Source: UBA2336 sp036787955
GTDB lineage: Bacteria; Bacteroidota; Bacteroidia; Cytophagales; Cyclobacteriaceae
DNA length: 39,441 bases
Direction: 5' to 3'
NCBI GenBank assembly: GCA_036787955.1
Contig: DAIQOI010000019.1
Location: 1-39,441, forward strand
The notes under the pieces were generated by a model. The model saw nothing but the letters and a program-made list of their open reading frames with translations, made no database searches and was not told the DNA's origin. The stretch's first letter is position 1, and every line of letters begins with the position of its first letter. This document shows, one piece after another, positions 8,848-17,254 of the stretch. The position numbers and the translations under genes were made by a program.

Positions 8848-8885
8848 AATTCAGTTGTTTTGTGGAACTCGTCCAATAAGGGCTG

Positions 8886-8915
8886 CAAATATACGGTTTT
8901 TGTGCCATCAGCCAA
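8886..8915 (-). promoter_or_regulatory. Promoter of the rpsP-rimM-trmD-rplS operon
   Basis: On the minus strand TTG (8915-8913), a 19-base spacer, then TATATTTG (8893-8886), which matches the Bacteroidota TTG/TTTG-N19-TAnnTTTG promoter. Transcription would begin near 8880, about 33 bases before the rpsP ATG. Confidence 0.7.
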
Positions 8916-8925
8916 TTCAATTGGC
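8911..8925. promoter_or_regulatory. Perfect 15-bp palindrome over the rpsP -33 element (candidate operator)
   Basis: GCCAATT-C-AATTGGC, two perfect 7-bp half-sites around one base, in the 175-bp region between the divergent rpsP and sucA units. It covers the -33 TTG of the rpsP promoter. A dimeric regulator binding here could block that promoter; this is inference from position and symmetry only. Confidence 0.45.
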
Positions 8926-8993
8926 TGTCAATTTGATTTATGTAAATATTTGCTTAAGCGATTATTCAATTTTTTAAATCTGAACGTGTTCAA

Positions 8994-9001
8994 TACATTT
9001 G
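8994..9001 (+). promoter_or_regulatory. Candidate -7 promoter box of sucA-sucB-lpdA
   Basis: TACATTTG matches TAnnTTTG exactly and lies 21 bases before the sucA ATG, giving a leader of about 15 bases, like the other units here. The -33 position holds only a T run without G, so the match is partial. Confidence 0.45.
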
Positions 9002-9022
9002 GTAGCTTATCGGTTCACAATC

Positions 9023-11746
9023 ATGGATGCTTACTCCTATATTTCCAATGCTGAGGTCGGCTATTTAGACCAACTGTACCAAAATTACAAGAAGAACCCC
9101 GACTCGGTTGATGTTACCTGGCGAAAGTTTTTTGAAGGATACGAGTTTTCGTTGCAACGTTATGGCGAAAACGGCGGGGCGGCTGTTGCCGATGCACAGT
9201 CGATTAAGGAAACGCAGGTTCGCAACCTCATTTTTGCATACCGTTCATTCGGGCATTTGCTGTCGAAGACCAACCCGGTGCGGCCGCGCAGAAACCACAA
9301 CGTCCATCTCGACCTGAAGTTTTTTGGCTTATCCGAAGCAGATCTCGACCAGGAATTTGATGTTGCCACGGAAATTGGCATGAAGCGGTCCACGCTCCGG
9401 CAAATTGTGGACAAACTCAATAAAGTTTACCTCGGCCCGATTGGTTTTGAATACAATTACATCCGCAATGACGAGGTGCGGCAATGGTTTTTCAATAAAT
9501 GCGAAACAGAATATTACAACTACAACCCTACATTGGAAGAACGCAAGCGCATTCTGGCAAAGCTGAACGAAGCGGTTGTATTCGAAAATTTTCTGCACAC
9601 CAAATTTTTAGGACAAAAGCGTTTTTCGCTCGAGGGCGGTGAGAACACCATTCCGGCCATGCAGGCCATTATCAACAAAGCGGCTGAACTTGGCGTTCAG
9701 GAAGTGGTTATTGGCATGGCGCATCGCGGCCGGCTCAATGTGCTGGCCAACATTCTCGGAAAAACGTACGAACAGATTTTTAATGAGTTTGAAGGCAACA
9801 TCGATCCCAACGCCACGATGGGCGATGGCGATGTGAAATACCACCTGGGGTATGCCAGCCGCATCGAAACCCCATCGGGAAATAAGATTTATGTGAAACT
9901 TACTCCCAATCCTTCTCACCTTGAAGCCGTTGATCCGCTGGTTGTAGGATATACCCGCGGTCAGATTGATGACGAGTTTGGCGGTGATCTGAAAAAGGTG
10001 ATGGCCATTTTAATTCATGGCGATGCGGCCATTGCCGGGCAAGGCATTGTGTACGAAGTGGTGCAGATGTCGGGCTTGCCGGGCTACACTACAGGAGGTA
10101 CCATTCATTTTGTAATCAACAACCAGGTTGGCTTTACTACCGACTATGACGATGCACGCACATCTATTTACTGCACCGATGTAGCAAAAATCATTGATGC
10201 GCCTGTGTTGCACATCAACGGCGATGATGCCGAAGCGATAACGTTTGCCGCCAACCTGGCCGTAGAGTATCGCCAGAAATTCGGCAAAGACATTTTTATT
10301 GACATGTTGTGTTACCGCAGGCATGGTCATAATGAAAGCGATGAGCCGAAGTTTACACAACCCAAGTTGTATAACCTTATTGCCAAGCACCCCAACCCGC
10401 GCGAAGTGTATGTTAAAAAACTGAGCGAGAGCGGTGTAGATGCCGCTGCACTTGCCGAAGAGATGGATGCCAGTTTCCGGAAACTGCTGCAGGACCGGCT
10501 GAATGAAGTGAAGCAAAAGGCCCTCCCTTACAAATTTCAGGAAAGTGAAGAAGAGTGGGCTACGATGCGCAAGGCGGTGGCCGAAGATTTCGACCGGTCG
10601 CCTGATACTTCCATAAAACCTGAGGTCATCGAAAAAGTGGGCAAGGCCCTCATTACCATTCCGGAGGGCTTTAAGCCTATTAAACAGATTGAAAAGTTGC
10701 TCAAAGACCGCAAAGAGGCCTTTTTTGAGAGTAAACAACTGGGCTGGGCCGAGGCCGAACAACTGGCTTTCGGATCGTTGCTGCTCGAGAAGTACATCGT
10801 GCGCATGTCGGGTCAGGATGTAAAGCGCGGCACGTTTTCTCACCGGCATGCCTACTTCTGGGATGCCAATACGAATGAGTCGTACTGTCCGCTCAACAAC
10901 ATAGAACCCGGGCAAGCACCCCTGCATATGTACAATAGCCTGTTGTCTGAATTTGGAGTGATGGGCTTTGAATACGGCTATGCCATGTCCACACCGCATG
11001 CATTGGTAATATGGGAGGCACAGTTTGGTGATTTTGTAAACGGTGCGCAGGTTATCATTGATCAGTTCATCAGCAGTGCCGAATCAAAGTGGCAGCGGCA
11101 GAACGGACTGGTTTTATTGCTGCCCCATGGATATGAGGGCCAGGGACCTGAGCACTCCAGTGCCAGGCCGGAACGCTTTCTGCAACTGGCTGCCGAGCTA
11201 AATATGGTGGTGGCCAATTTAACCACGGCTGCCAACTACTTTCACCTGCTCAGGCGGCAGGTGAAGTGGCCTTTCCGCAAGCCCTGTGTTGTATTTTCCC
11301 CAAAATCGCTGTTGCGTCATCCGGGTGTGGTATCGCCCTTAAAGGAATTTACCAATGGTCGCTTTACTGAGGTCTTCGATGACCCGAATGCCTCGGCAAA
11401 AGAGGTGAAACGCCTGGTGCTTTGCACAGGTAAAGTGTTTTTCGATTTGCAGGAGTACCAGCAAAAGAAGAAAATTAAGGATACTGCGCTTGTCCGCATT
11501 GAGCAATTGTATCCTTTTCCGAAAAAACAACTGGAAGCTGTTTTGAAAAAATACAGAAATGCCCAACTCATCTGGGTACAGGAAGAACCCTACAACATGG
11601 GCTACTGGGCCTACATGCAGCGATTTATGCCCGATGCCGAATGGAAAGTTGTGGCCCGCAAATCGAGCGCCTCGCCCGCCACGGGTTACTACAAACTGCA
11701 TAAAATTGAGCAGGATAAAATCATCACCCAGGCTTTTGAAATCTGA
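9023..11746 (+). CDS. sucA: 2-oxoglutarate dehydrogenase E1 component
   Basis: 907 aa. The thiamine-diphosphate enzyme decarboxylates 2-oxoglutarate and passes the succinyl group to the lipoyl arm of E2 (TCA cycle). Landmarks: N-terminal helix AYSYISNAEVGYLDQLY (E2-binding region), RFSLEGGENTIPAMQ, GMAHRGRLNVLANI, NPSHLEAVDPLVVG, the ThDP-site GDAAIAGQGIVYE, and RRHGHNESDEP. The transketolase-like C-terminal half has HALVIWEAQFGDF and LLPHGYEGQGPEHSS. The frame extends back to a TTG at 8999, but ATG at 9023 (MDAYSY...) starts as the family does and sits just after a -7 box. It leads sucB by 39 bases and lpdA follows, so one operon encodes the whole complex. Confidence 0.97.
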   Translation: MDAYSYISNAEVGYLDQLYQNYKKNPDSVDVTWRKFFEGYEFSLQRYGENGGAAVADAQSIKETQVRNLIFAYRSFGHLLSKTNPVRPRRNHNVHLDLKFFGLSEADLDQEFDVATEIGMKRSTLRQIVDKLNKVYLGPIGFEYNYIRNDEVRQWFFNKCETEYYNYNPTLEERKRILAKLNEAVVFENFLHTKFLGQKRFSLEGGENTIPAMQAIINKAAELGVQEVVIGMAHRGRLNVLANILGKTYEQIFNEFEGNIDPNATMGDGDVKYHLGYASRIETPSGNKIYVKLTPNPSHLEAVDPLVVGYTRGQIDDEFGGDLKKVMAILIHGDAAIAGQGIVYEVVQMSGLPGYTTGGTIHFVINNQVGFTTDYDDARTSIYCTDVAKIIDAPVLHINGDDAEAITFAANLAVEYRQKFGKDIFIDMLCYRRHGHNESDEPKFTQPKLYNLIAKHPNPREVYVKKLSESGVDAAALAEEMDASFRKLLQDRLNEVKQKALPYKFQESEEEWATMRKAVAEDFDRSPDTSIKPEVIEKVGKALITIPEGFKPIKQIEKLLKDRKEAFFESKQLGWAEAEQLAFGSLLLEKYIVRMSGQDVKRGTFSHRHAYFWDANTNESYCPLNNIEPGQAPLHMYNSLLSEFGVMGFEYGYAMSTPHALVIWEAQFGDFVNGAQVIIDQFISSAESKWQRQNGLVLLLPHGYEGQGPEHSSARPERFLQLAAELNMVVANLTTAANYFHLLRRQVKWPFRKPCVVFSPKSLLRHPGVVSPLKEFTNGRFTEVFDDPNASAKEVKRLVLCTGKVFFDLQEYQQKKKIKDTALVRIEQLYPFPKKQLEAVLKKYRNAQLIWVQEEPYNMGYWAYMQRFMPDAEWKVVARKSSASPATGYYKLHKIEQDKIITQAFEI

Positions 11747-11785
11747 TTATCAATTATAAAAACATCACCGTCAATCCAATAAATC

Positions 11786-13309
11786 ATGGCAGTACAGGTA
11801 CATGTGCCCCAGGTGGGCGAATCAATCACCGAAGTAACTATCGCCAACTGGCTGAAACAAGATGGCGAAACTGTGGCAATGGATGAAGTGATTGCCGAAC
11901 TGGAATCTGATAAAGCTACTTTCGAGCTCACGGCTCCGGCAGCCGGCATCCTTCGCATAAAAAAACAACAGGGAGAAGCAGTGCCCATAGGCGAGTTGAT
12001 TTGTGAGATTGAAGAAAGTGGTGCATCTGCCAAATCCGATAAGTCCGAAGCAAAGAAATCAGCTTCTGAAACGAAAACCGCTCCAACACAAAAGGCCGCA
12101 CCAAAGGCCACCGGTCAGGTGAAGGAGATGAGAGTGCCTGCCGTTGGCGAATCCATTACTGAAGTTACGCTCTCCAGCTGGTTGAAAAAAGATGGTGATT
12201 TTGTAAAACTGGATGAAGTGATTGCCGAGGTAGAATCGGATAAAGCTACTTTTGAATTGCCGGCCGAAGCATCGGGTATTTTGCGCATTGTAGCAAAAGA
12301 AAAAGAAACGCTTCCGATTGGCGGATTGATTTGCCGGATAGAAGTGATGGAAGGTGAGCCGGCCGCAACAGAAAAAGCCGATGCACCGATACCATCAGTC
12401 AAGCCTGCCGAAGCTGGCAAGTCGTATGCAGCCGGTCATCCTTCGCCTGCTGCTGCCAAAATACTAAGTGAAAAAGGTGTTGATACGAAAGATGTTAAAG
12501 GCTCCGGTCCGGGCGGTCGCATTACCAAAGAAGACGCTGTAAAGGCACAACCTGCTGCTAGGGCGGAGGAAAAGAAGGCAACAGCACCGGCACCATCAGT
12601 TGCCTTTTCGCGCAATGAACGAAGGGAAAAAATGACTTCTCTGCGCAAAACCATTGCCCGCAGACTGGTATCGGTGAAAAATGAAACAGCCATGCTCACC
12701 ACCTTTAATGAGGTGGATATGAAGCCAATTATGGATTTGCGTGCCAGGTACAAGGATAAATTCAAAGAGAAATATGGGGTAGGGCTGGGCTTTATGTCAT
12801 TCTTCACCAAAGCCGTATGTCAGGCGCTGAAAGAGTGGCCGGCTGTTAACGCGCGCATTGATGGCGATGAGATTGTGTACCACGATTACTGCGACATATC
12901 CATAGCAGTATCCACGCCACGTGGTCTGGTGGTGCCGGTGGTGCGCAATGCCGAGTCACTTACTTTCGATCAGATTGAAGCCGAAATTGCGCGGCTGGCT
13001 GCACGCGGGCGCGATGGCAAATTGTCTATTGAAGAAATGACGGGCGGAACGTTTTCCATCACCAATGGCGGGGTATTTGGATCCATGCTTTCAACCCCTA
13101 TCATCAATCCCCCGCAGTCGGCCATTCTGGGCATGCACAACATTGTGGAGCGACCGGTAGTAAAAGACGGACAAATTGTGGTGCGGCCCATCATGTACGT
13201 TGCCTTGTCGTACGACCACCGGATTATTGACGGAAGAGAGTCGGTGAGCTTTTTGTACCGTGTAAAAGAAATGCTCGAAGATCCGGGCAGGCTGATTCTG
13301 GGGGTTTAG
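11786..13309 (+). CDS. sucB: 2-oxoglutarate dehydrogenase E2 (dihydrolipoyllysine succinyltransferase) with two lipoyl domains
   Basis: 507 aa. Forms the core of the complex and transfers succinyl groups to CoA. Domains in order: lipoyl domain 1 (about 1-77, lipoyl Lys43 in ESDKATF), Ala/Lys/Pro linker, lipoyl domain 2 (about 112-187, Lys153 in an identical ESDKATF), second linker, peripheral-subunit-binding domain (about 217-255, SPAAAKILSEKGV and GPGGRITKEDAV), and catalytic domain (about 275-507) with the active site DHRIIDG (His478, Asp482). The usual OdhB has one lipoyl domain and about 400 aa. The two lipoyl lysine codons are exactly 330 bp apart, as expected from an internal duplication. 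The start follows sucA by 39 bases and lpdA is next. Confidence 0.96.
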   Translation: MAVQVHVPQVGESITEVTIANWLKQDGETVAMDEVIAELESDKATFELTAPAAGILRIKKQQGEAVPIGELICEIEESGASAKSDKSEAKKSASETKTAPTQKAAPKATGQVKEMRVPAVGESITEVTLSSWLKKDGDFVKLDEVIAEVESDKATFELPAEASGILRIVAKEKETLPIGGLICRIEVMEGEPAATEKADAPIPSVKPAEAGKSYAAGHPSPAAAKILSEKGVDTKDVKGSGPGGRITKEDAVKAQPAARAEEKKATAPAPSVAFSRNERREKMTSLRKTIARRLVSVKNETAMLTTFNEVDMKPIMDLRARYKDKFKEKYGVGLGFMSFFTKAVCQALKEWPAVNARIDGDEIVYHDYCDISIAVSTPRGLVVPVVRNAESLTFDQIEAEIARLAARGRDGKLSIEEMTGGTFSITNGGVFGSMLSTPIINPPQSAILGMHNIVERPVVKDGQIVVRPIMYVALSYDHRIIDGRESVSFLYRVKEMLEDPGRLILGV

Positions 13310-13338
13310 GTTGAATCGCTAATTTAATTTGACAACAC

Positions 13339-14736
13339 ATGGATTATCAGGTAACTATCATAGGTTCAGGACCAGGGGGCTATGTGGCAGCCATACGCTG
13401 CGCCCAGCTCGGCTTTAAAACCGCAATCATTGAAAAATACAACACGCTGGGTGGCACCTGCCTGAACGTAGGCTGTATTCCGTCAAAAGCCCTGCTTGAC
13501 TCATCCGAGCACTATTATAATGCCACACATGCCTTTGCCGAGCACGGTATTGAAATTGGTAAAGCAAAGGTGAATTTTGAGCAGATGATTAAGCGAAAGG
13601 CCGGTGTGGTAAAGGCCAACGTAGAGGGCATCGCCTTTCTGATGAAGAAAAATAAAATTGATGTACACACAGGTGTAGGTTCATTTGTGGATAAAAACAC
13701 CATCAAAGTCACATCGTCAGACGGTAAATCGAAAACCATTACTTCCGAAAAAATCATCATTGCCACCGGCTCCAAACCTGCACCGCTTCCCTTTGCACCT
13801 TTCGATAAAAAAAGAATTATTTCCAGTACGGAGGCACTCGAGCTTAAGGAAATACCTAAGCACCTTGTCGTGATAGGTGGCGGTGTTATTGGTATGGAAT
13901 TGGGTTCAGTTTATGCCCGCATCGGATCAAAAGTAACGGTAGTAGAATTTCTTGACAGCATTATCCCTACCATGGACAGTACCATGGGCAAAGAGTTGCT
14001 GAAAGCTACCAAAAAACTAGGCATAGAATTTTACCTCGGCCACAAGGTTACCATGCTGGAAAACAAAGGCAAAGAAGTGGTGCTGCAGGCCGAAGATAAA
14101 AACGGTAAGAAGCTGGAGCTGAAAGGCGACTACTGCCTGGTGAGCATCGGGCGCAGGCCTTATACCGATGGACTTGGACTTGAAAATATTGGCATTCAGA
14201 CAGAAAAAGGACAGATTCCTGTGGACGATCAGCTGCGCACAAAAGTAGATAATATTTACGCCATTGGCGATGTGGTGCGCGGACCTATGCTGGCGCATAA
14301 AGCCGAAGAAGAAGGCATTATGGTAGCCGAACAATTGGCCGGACAAAAGCCCCATATCAACTACCTGCTTATTCCCAACGTGGTATATACCTGGCCCGAG
14401 GTGGCCGGTGTGGGTTATACCGAAGAGCAACTGAAACAATCCGGAAGGGCTTACAAGGTAGGCTCGTTTCCTTACAAAGCGCTCGGACGTGCCCGCGCCT
14501 CTATGGATTTGGATGGCGTGGTTAAGGTGCTGGCCGATAAAACCACAGATGAAATACTGGGTGTACATATTATTGGTGCACGCGCTGCCGATATGATTGC
14601 CGCTGCGGTAGTGGCTATGGAGTACCGCGCCTCTGCCGAAGATATTGCACGCATGTCGCATGCGCATCCTACTTATATGGAGGCATTCCGCGAGGCGTGT
14701 CTGGCTGCCACGGCCAACCGCGCCATCCATATGTAA
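13339..14736 (+). CDS. lpdA: Dihydrolipoyl dehydrogenase (E3)
   Basis: 465 aa. This FAD enzyme reoxidises the dihydrolipoyl arms of E2 and reduces NAD+. Visible: the FAD-binding Rossmann motif GSGPGGYVAAIRCAQLG at 9-25, the redox disulfide in GGTCLNVGCIPSKALL (Cys41, Cys46), the NAD site VIGGGVIGMELGSVYARIGS around 175-195, YAIGDVVRGPMLAHKAEEEG, and the C-terminal catalytic base HAHPTYMEA (His443, Glu448). Full length and ordinary. Third gene of the sucA-sucB-lpdA unit, 29 bases after sucB. As the only E3 in the window it could also serve pyruvate or branched-chain dehydrogenase complexes. Confidence 0.97.
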   Translation: MDYQVTIIGSGPGGYVAAIRCAQLGFKTAIIEKYNTLGGTCLNVGCIPSKALLDSSEHYYNATHAFAEHGIEIGKAKVNFEQMIKRKAGVVKANVEGIAFLMKKNKIDVHTGVGSFVDKNTIKVTSSDGKSKTITSEKIIIATGSKPAPLPFAPFDKKRIISSTEALELKEIPKHLVVIGGGVIGMELGSVYARIGSKVTVVEFLDSIIPTMDSTMGKELLKATKKLGIEFYLGHKVTMLENKGKEVVLQAEDKNGKKLELKGDYCLVSIGRRPYTDGLGLENIGIQTEKGQIPVDDQLRTKVDNIYAIGDVVRGPMLAHKAEEEGIMVAEQLAGQKPHINYLLIPNVVYTWPEVAGVGYTEEQLKQSGRAYKVGSFPYKALGRARASMDLDGVVKVLADKTTDEILGVHIIGARAADMIAAAVVAMEYRASAEDIARMSHAHPTYMEAFREACLAATANRAIHM

Positions 14737-14749
14737 GCGCAGCATGAAC

Positions 14750-14769
14750 GGTATCCGGTATACCTTTTT
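14750..14769. terminator. Weak intrinsic terminator after lpdA
   Basis: GGTAT, a 5-base loop, ATACC, then five T and A, 14 bases after the lpdA stop on the plus strand. The short 5-bp stem makes it modest; it borders the stop of the convergent DUF4105 gene. Confidence 0.4.
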
Positions 14770-15934
14770 ACAATGAGCTACCGGATCGCCTGAGGCTTTG
14801 ATTTGTCCACGACCGCATCAGCAGACTTAAAATCAGAGGAATGAGTGCATAGTGCATTTGCTGCGGAAGCCACACCCAGAAAACCAGCAACAACAACAGA
14901 ATAACTACCATCACCTTGAAGTAGTTAGTGATCCACTTCCATGGCTTTTTTAATGTAAAAACAATGATAATATGGAAGGGAAATGCCCACAACAAATTAA
15001 AATTCCAGGCAGCCGCCCAATGATCGGTGGCGATCCATAACAATAACAGAATGAGTCCGATAATGCCTGTGATACCGAATAAAAGACGGTCATACAGGTA
15101 GCTTATTTTTTTTCTGCGCAAGTCATAAACTGTGAGCATCAGTGTAACTGCGGCAAGCAAAGTAAAAACGTTGAATGGTGTAAACCATTCGGCAGAAAAT
15201 TCTTCGGGCACGGATGCATATACAATGTTTTTTTCTTTTACCAGCGGGCGACCGTTAAGCAAGGCGTAATCCAATCCGGCTTCCACGTAATCGGGTAGAA
15301 ACATGTATTCAAAAGGGGTGGCTGTTTTGTCCATGGGCAGGCCCAGGCACAAATCAATGCCCAGGTCGCCCCAGGGCTGGTGTTTCAGATACAAATCTGT
15401 AAGCTGACGAAAAGAGTAACGCGTGGTGATATGCGGATATGTAAACTGCAGCGAATCGCCAAATAATTGTTTCAGTATGGCAGGAATTTTTGTGGCACAG
15501 TTATCATAAAAATAATCGTAACGGTAGGATCGGTTTTCCGGCAGGGCGTTCCATTGCAGGAAATCGAACAGACGTTGCTTTTGAGCCTGGGTCAGGTCTA
15601 AAACCTGCTCGTGCACGTAACGGTTAAAGTACCGGTAGAAATATTCGAATTGCCGGTAATCCTGGACGGCCAGTTTGTAGTAATTGTGTCCCCGGGCAAA
15701 GTTGAGATAAAAGTTAGGCTGATTGAAATCAAATACTCCATAATTAAAGGCATAGTCAATGCCCAGTTCCGGATCATGCACACGGAAGGCGCTGTGGCCG
15801 AATGCCGAGTACAACTCGTTTTGCCCCGGCCCGCAGGTTATCACGGAAATAAATGCACCGGCCGAAAGCCGCTGAGCCCTTGTAATACCGGGTAAAAGCA
15901 ACAGTACATAAATGAAAACAAAACGCGCAATCAT
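14768..15934 (-). CDS. DUF4105 (Lnb N-terminal periplasmic domain) membrane protein
   Basis: 388 aa from the ATG at 15934; an in-frame ATG at 15961 would add 9 residues, but the signal peptide (MIARFVFIYVLLLLPGITRA) starts cleanly at 15934. The N-terminal half is extracytoplasmic with the family-typical CGPGQNELYSAFGHSAFRVHD and a later YDYFYDNCATKIPAIL, which hold conserved His/Asn/Cys of the NlpC/P60-like Lnb fold. The C-terminal half has about five hydrophobic segments (for example VFTLLAAVTLMLTVYDL, GITGIIGLILLLLWIATD, VMVVILLLLLVFWVWLP). The family is widespread in Bacteroidota; by fold it may be an envelope acyl-transferase or amidase-like protein, but the substrate is unknown to me. 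Divergent from the radical SAM gene. Confidence 0.8.
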   Translation of the reverse strand: MIARFVFIYVLLLLPGITRAQRLSAGAFISVITCGPGQNELYSAFGHSAFRVHDPELGIDYAFNYGVFDFNQPNFYLNFARGHNYYKLAVQDYRQFEYFYRYFNRYVHEQVLDLTQAQKQRLFDFLQWNALPENRSYRYDYFYDNCATKIPAILKQLFGDSLQFTYPHITTRYSFRQLTDLYLKHQPWGDLGIDLCLGLPMDKTATPFEYMFLPDYVEAGLDYALLNGRPLVKEKNIVYASVPEEFSAEWFTPFNVFTLLAAVTLMLTVYDLRRKKISYLYDRLLFGITGIIGLILLLLWIATDHWAAAWNFNLLWAFPFHIIIVFTLKKPWKWITNYFKVMVVILLLLLVFWVWLPQQMHYALIPLILSLLMRSWTNQSLRRSGSSL

Positions 15935-16017
15935 AAAGCCCGAATATAAGCAGAACCGCATAACCTGTTGTTAAGCCGGTTTAAATTTTTGGACTTTGAT
16001 TTTTACCTTGCTGCCCG

Positions 16018-17040
16018 ATGGGCATTGCTCTGAACGATATCCGCAACGGGATGCAGAAAATAACGGCCTTGCGCATGGCCAATGCGCTGCAGGTGCTTGC
16101 AAGTTATTACCGCTCACGGCTAACCGGTAAACCCGAAATAAAGGGTTTGCCCATTGCGCTTGCTGTTGAACCCACCACATCCTGTAACCTGCGATGCCCG
16201 GAATGCCCCAGCGGACTGCGATCGTTTACACGTCCTACCGGCATGCTCAGTGTTGCTCTTTTTAACTCGGTGATAGATCAACTGGCCGACCGCCTCATCT
16301 ATCTTACCTTTTACTTTCAGGGTGAACCTTATCTGCACCCTGCATTTTTACCCATGGTGCGCTACGCGGCCGATAAGGGTATTTATACAGCCACATCCAC
16401 CAATGCGCATTATCTTACCGATGAACGCGCACGCCTTACTGTTGAATCGGGCCTTGATAGGTTAATCATTTCCATTGACGGAACCTCACAGCAAACGTAT
16501 CAGTCGTACCGGGTTGGGGGAAGCCTGGAAAAAGTGCTGGATGGGACCCAAAACATTATTCGGTGGAAAAAAAAATTAAAGAGCAACAAGCCACATGTGG
16601 TATTTCAATTTCTTGTGGTACGACCTAATGAACACCAGATTCCTGAGGTATACCAACTTGCTCAACAGCTGGGTGTTAACGAGGTGAAACTCAAGACAGC
16701 ACAGATCTATGACTATCAGAATGGCTCGGATTTAATTCCCGTTCAAGACAAATACAGCCGTTACCGCAAAATGCCGGATGGTTCTTATAGGATAAAAAAC
16801 AGCCTGGATAATCACTGTTGGCGGATGTGGCACAGTTGCGTTATAACCTGGGACGGCAAGGTGGTTCCGTGTTGTTTTGATAAGGATGCCCACCACATAC
16901 TAGGCGATGTAAGCAGGGAGTCGTTTAAAGAAGTATGGAACAGCGCTGCTTATTATGAATTCCGGAAGCGATTAATCCAGTCGCGCAAGCTCATAGAAAT
17001 ATGTGCAAACTGTACAGAAGGCACAAAAGTATGGGCCTGA
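16018..17040 (+). CDS. Radical SAM protein with SPASM domain
   Basis: 340 aa. The first Fe-S cluster motif CNLRCPEC (Cys56, Cys60, Cys63) follows EPTTS, the standard radical SAM opening, and FYFQGEPYLHPAF carries the usual G-E-P strand. The C-terminal SPASM region supplies more cluster cysteines (CWRMWHSCVITWDGKVVPCC, then ILGDVS and ICANC). Such proteins use S-adenosylmethionine to generate a radical; SPASM members modify peptides, enzymes or lipids/sugars. No small precursor peptide or obvious partner is next to it, so the substrate is unknown. Start at ATG 16018; a second ATG at residue 12 is possible. The 3' end touches the stop of the 58-aa membrane gene on the other strand with no spacer. 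Confidence 0.9.
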   Translation: MGIALNDIRNGMQKITALRMANALQVLASYYRSRLTGKPEIKGLPIALAVEPTTSCNLRCPECPSGLRSFTRPTGMLSVALFNSVIDQLADRLIYLTFYFQGEPYLHPAFLPMVRYAADKGIYTATSTNAHYLTDERARLTVESGLDRLIISIDGTSQQTYQSYRVGGSLEKVLDGTQNIIRWKKKLKSNKPHVVFQFLVVRPNEHQIPEVYQLAQQLGVNEVKLKTAQIYDYQNGSDLIPVQDKYSRYRKMPDGSYRIKNSLDNHCWRMWHSCVITWDGKVVPCCFDKDAHHILGDVSRESFKEVWNSAAYYEFRKRLIQSRKLIEICANCTEGTKVWA

Positions 17041-17217
17041 TTAGGACGCGATGGTTTCTTTTTTTCTGATTTCCTGCTCGATTTTTTTAAAGTCCACTGC
17101 ACCGCATTTACCGCAACCTGTAGCGCAGTTTTTTGTTGTAAAAGCGCGGTATGCCAGGCGGCCCAGGTATAAAAGTGCGCCACCAAAAAGAAACGCGATG
17201 ATGAGTTGCTGAATCAT
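17041..17217 (-). CDS. FeoB-associated Cys-rich membrane protein, 58 aa
   Basis: 58 aa, read directly from the minus strand. One N-terminal membrane helix (MIQQLIIAFLFGGALLYLG), a short basic linker, then the cysteine cluster NCATGCGKCGA (Cys31, Cys35, Cys38) and a charged tail KKIEQEIRKKE. This matches the small FeoB-associated Cys-rich family, usually near ferrous iron transport genes; no feoA/feoB is in this window, so the name rests on the layout of helix plus C-x3-C-x2-C. It could bind iron or a cluster at the membrane face. The stop codon directly abuts the stop of the radical SAM gene, and the gene lies 37 bases downstream of suhB, so it may be the last gene of that minus-strand unit. 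Confidence 0.75.
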   Translation of the reverse strand: MIQQLIIAFLFGGALLYLGRLAYRAFTTKNCATGCGKCGAVDFKKIEQEIRKKETIAS

Positions 17218-17254
17218 TGCGGTAAAATTACGTATAATCCCCGAGCCAGTTGCA

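Noticed and set aside
10010..10999. Long open frame (329 codons) antisense to sucA
   Set aside because: It is the shadow of the sucA codon pattern on the opposite strand; no family features and wholly inside a conserved gene.
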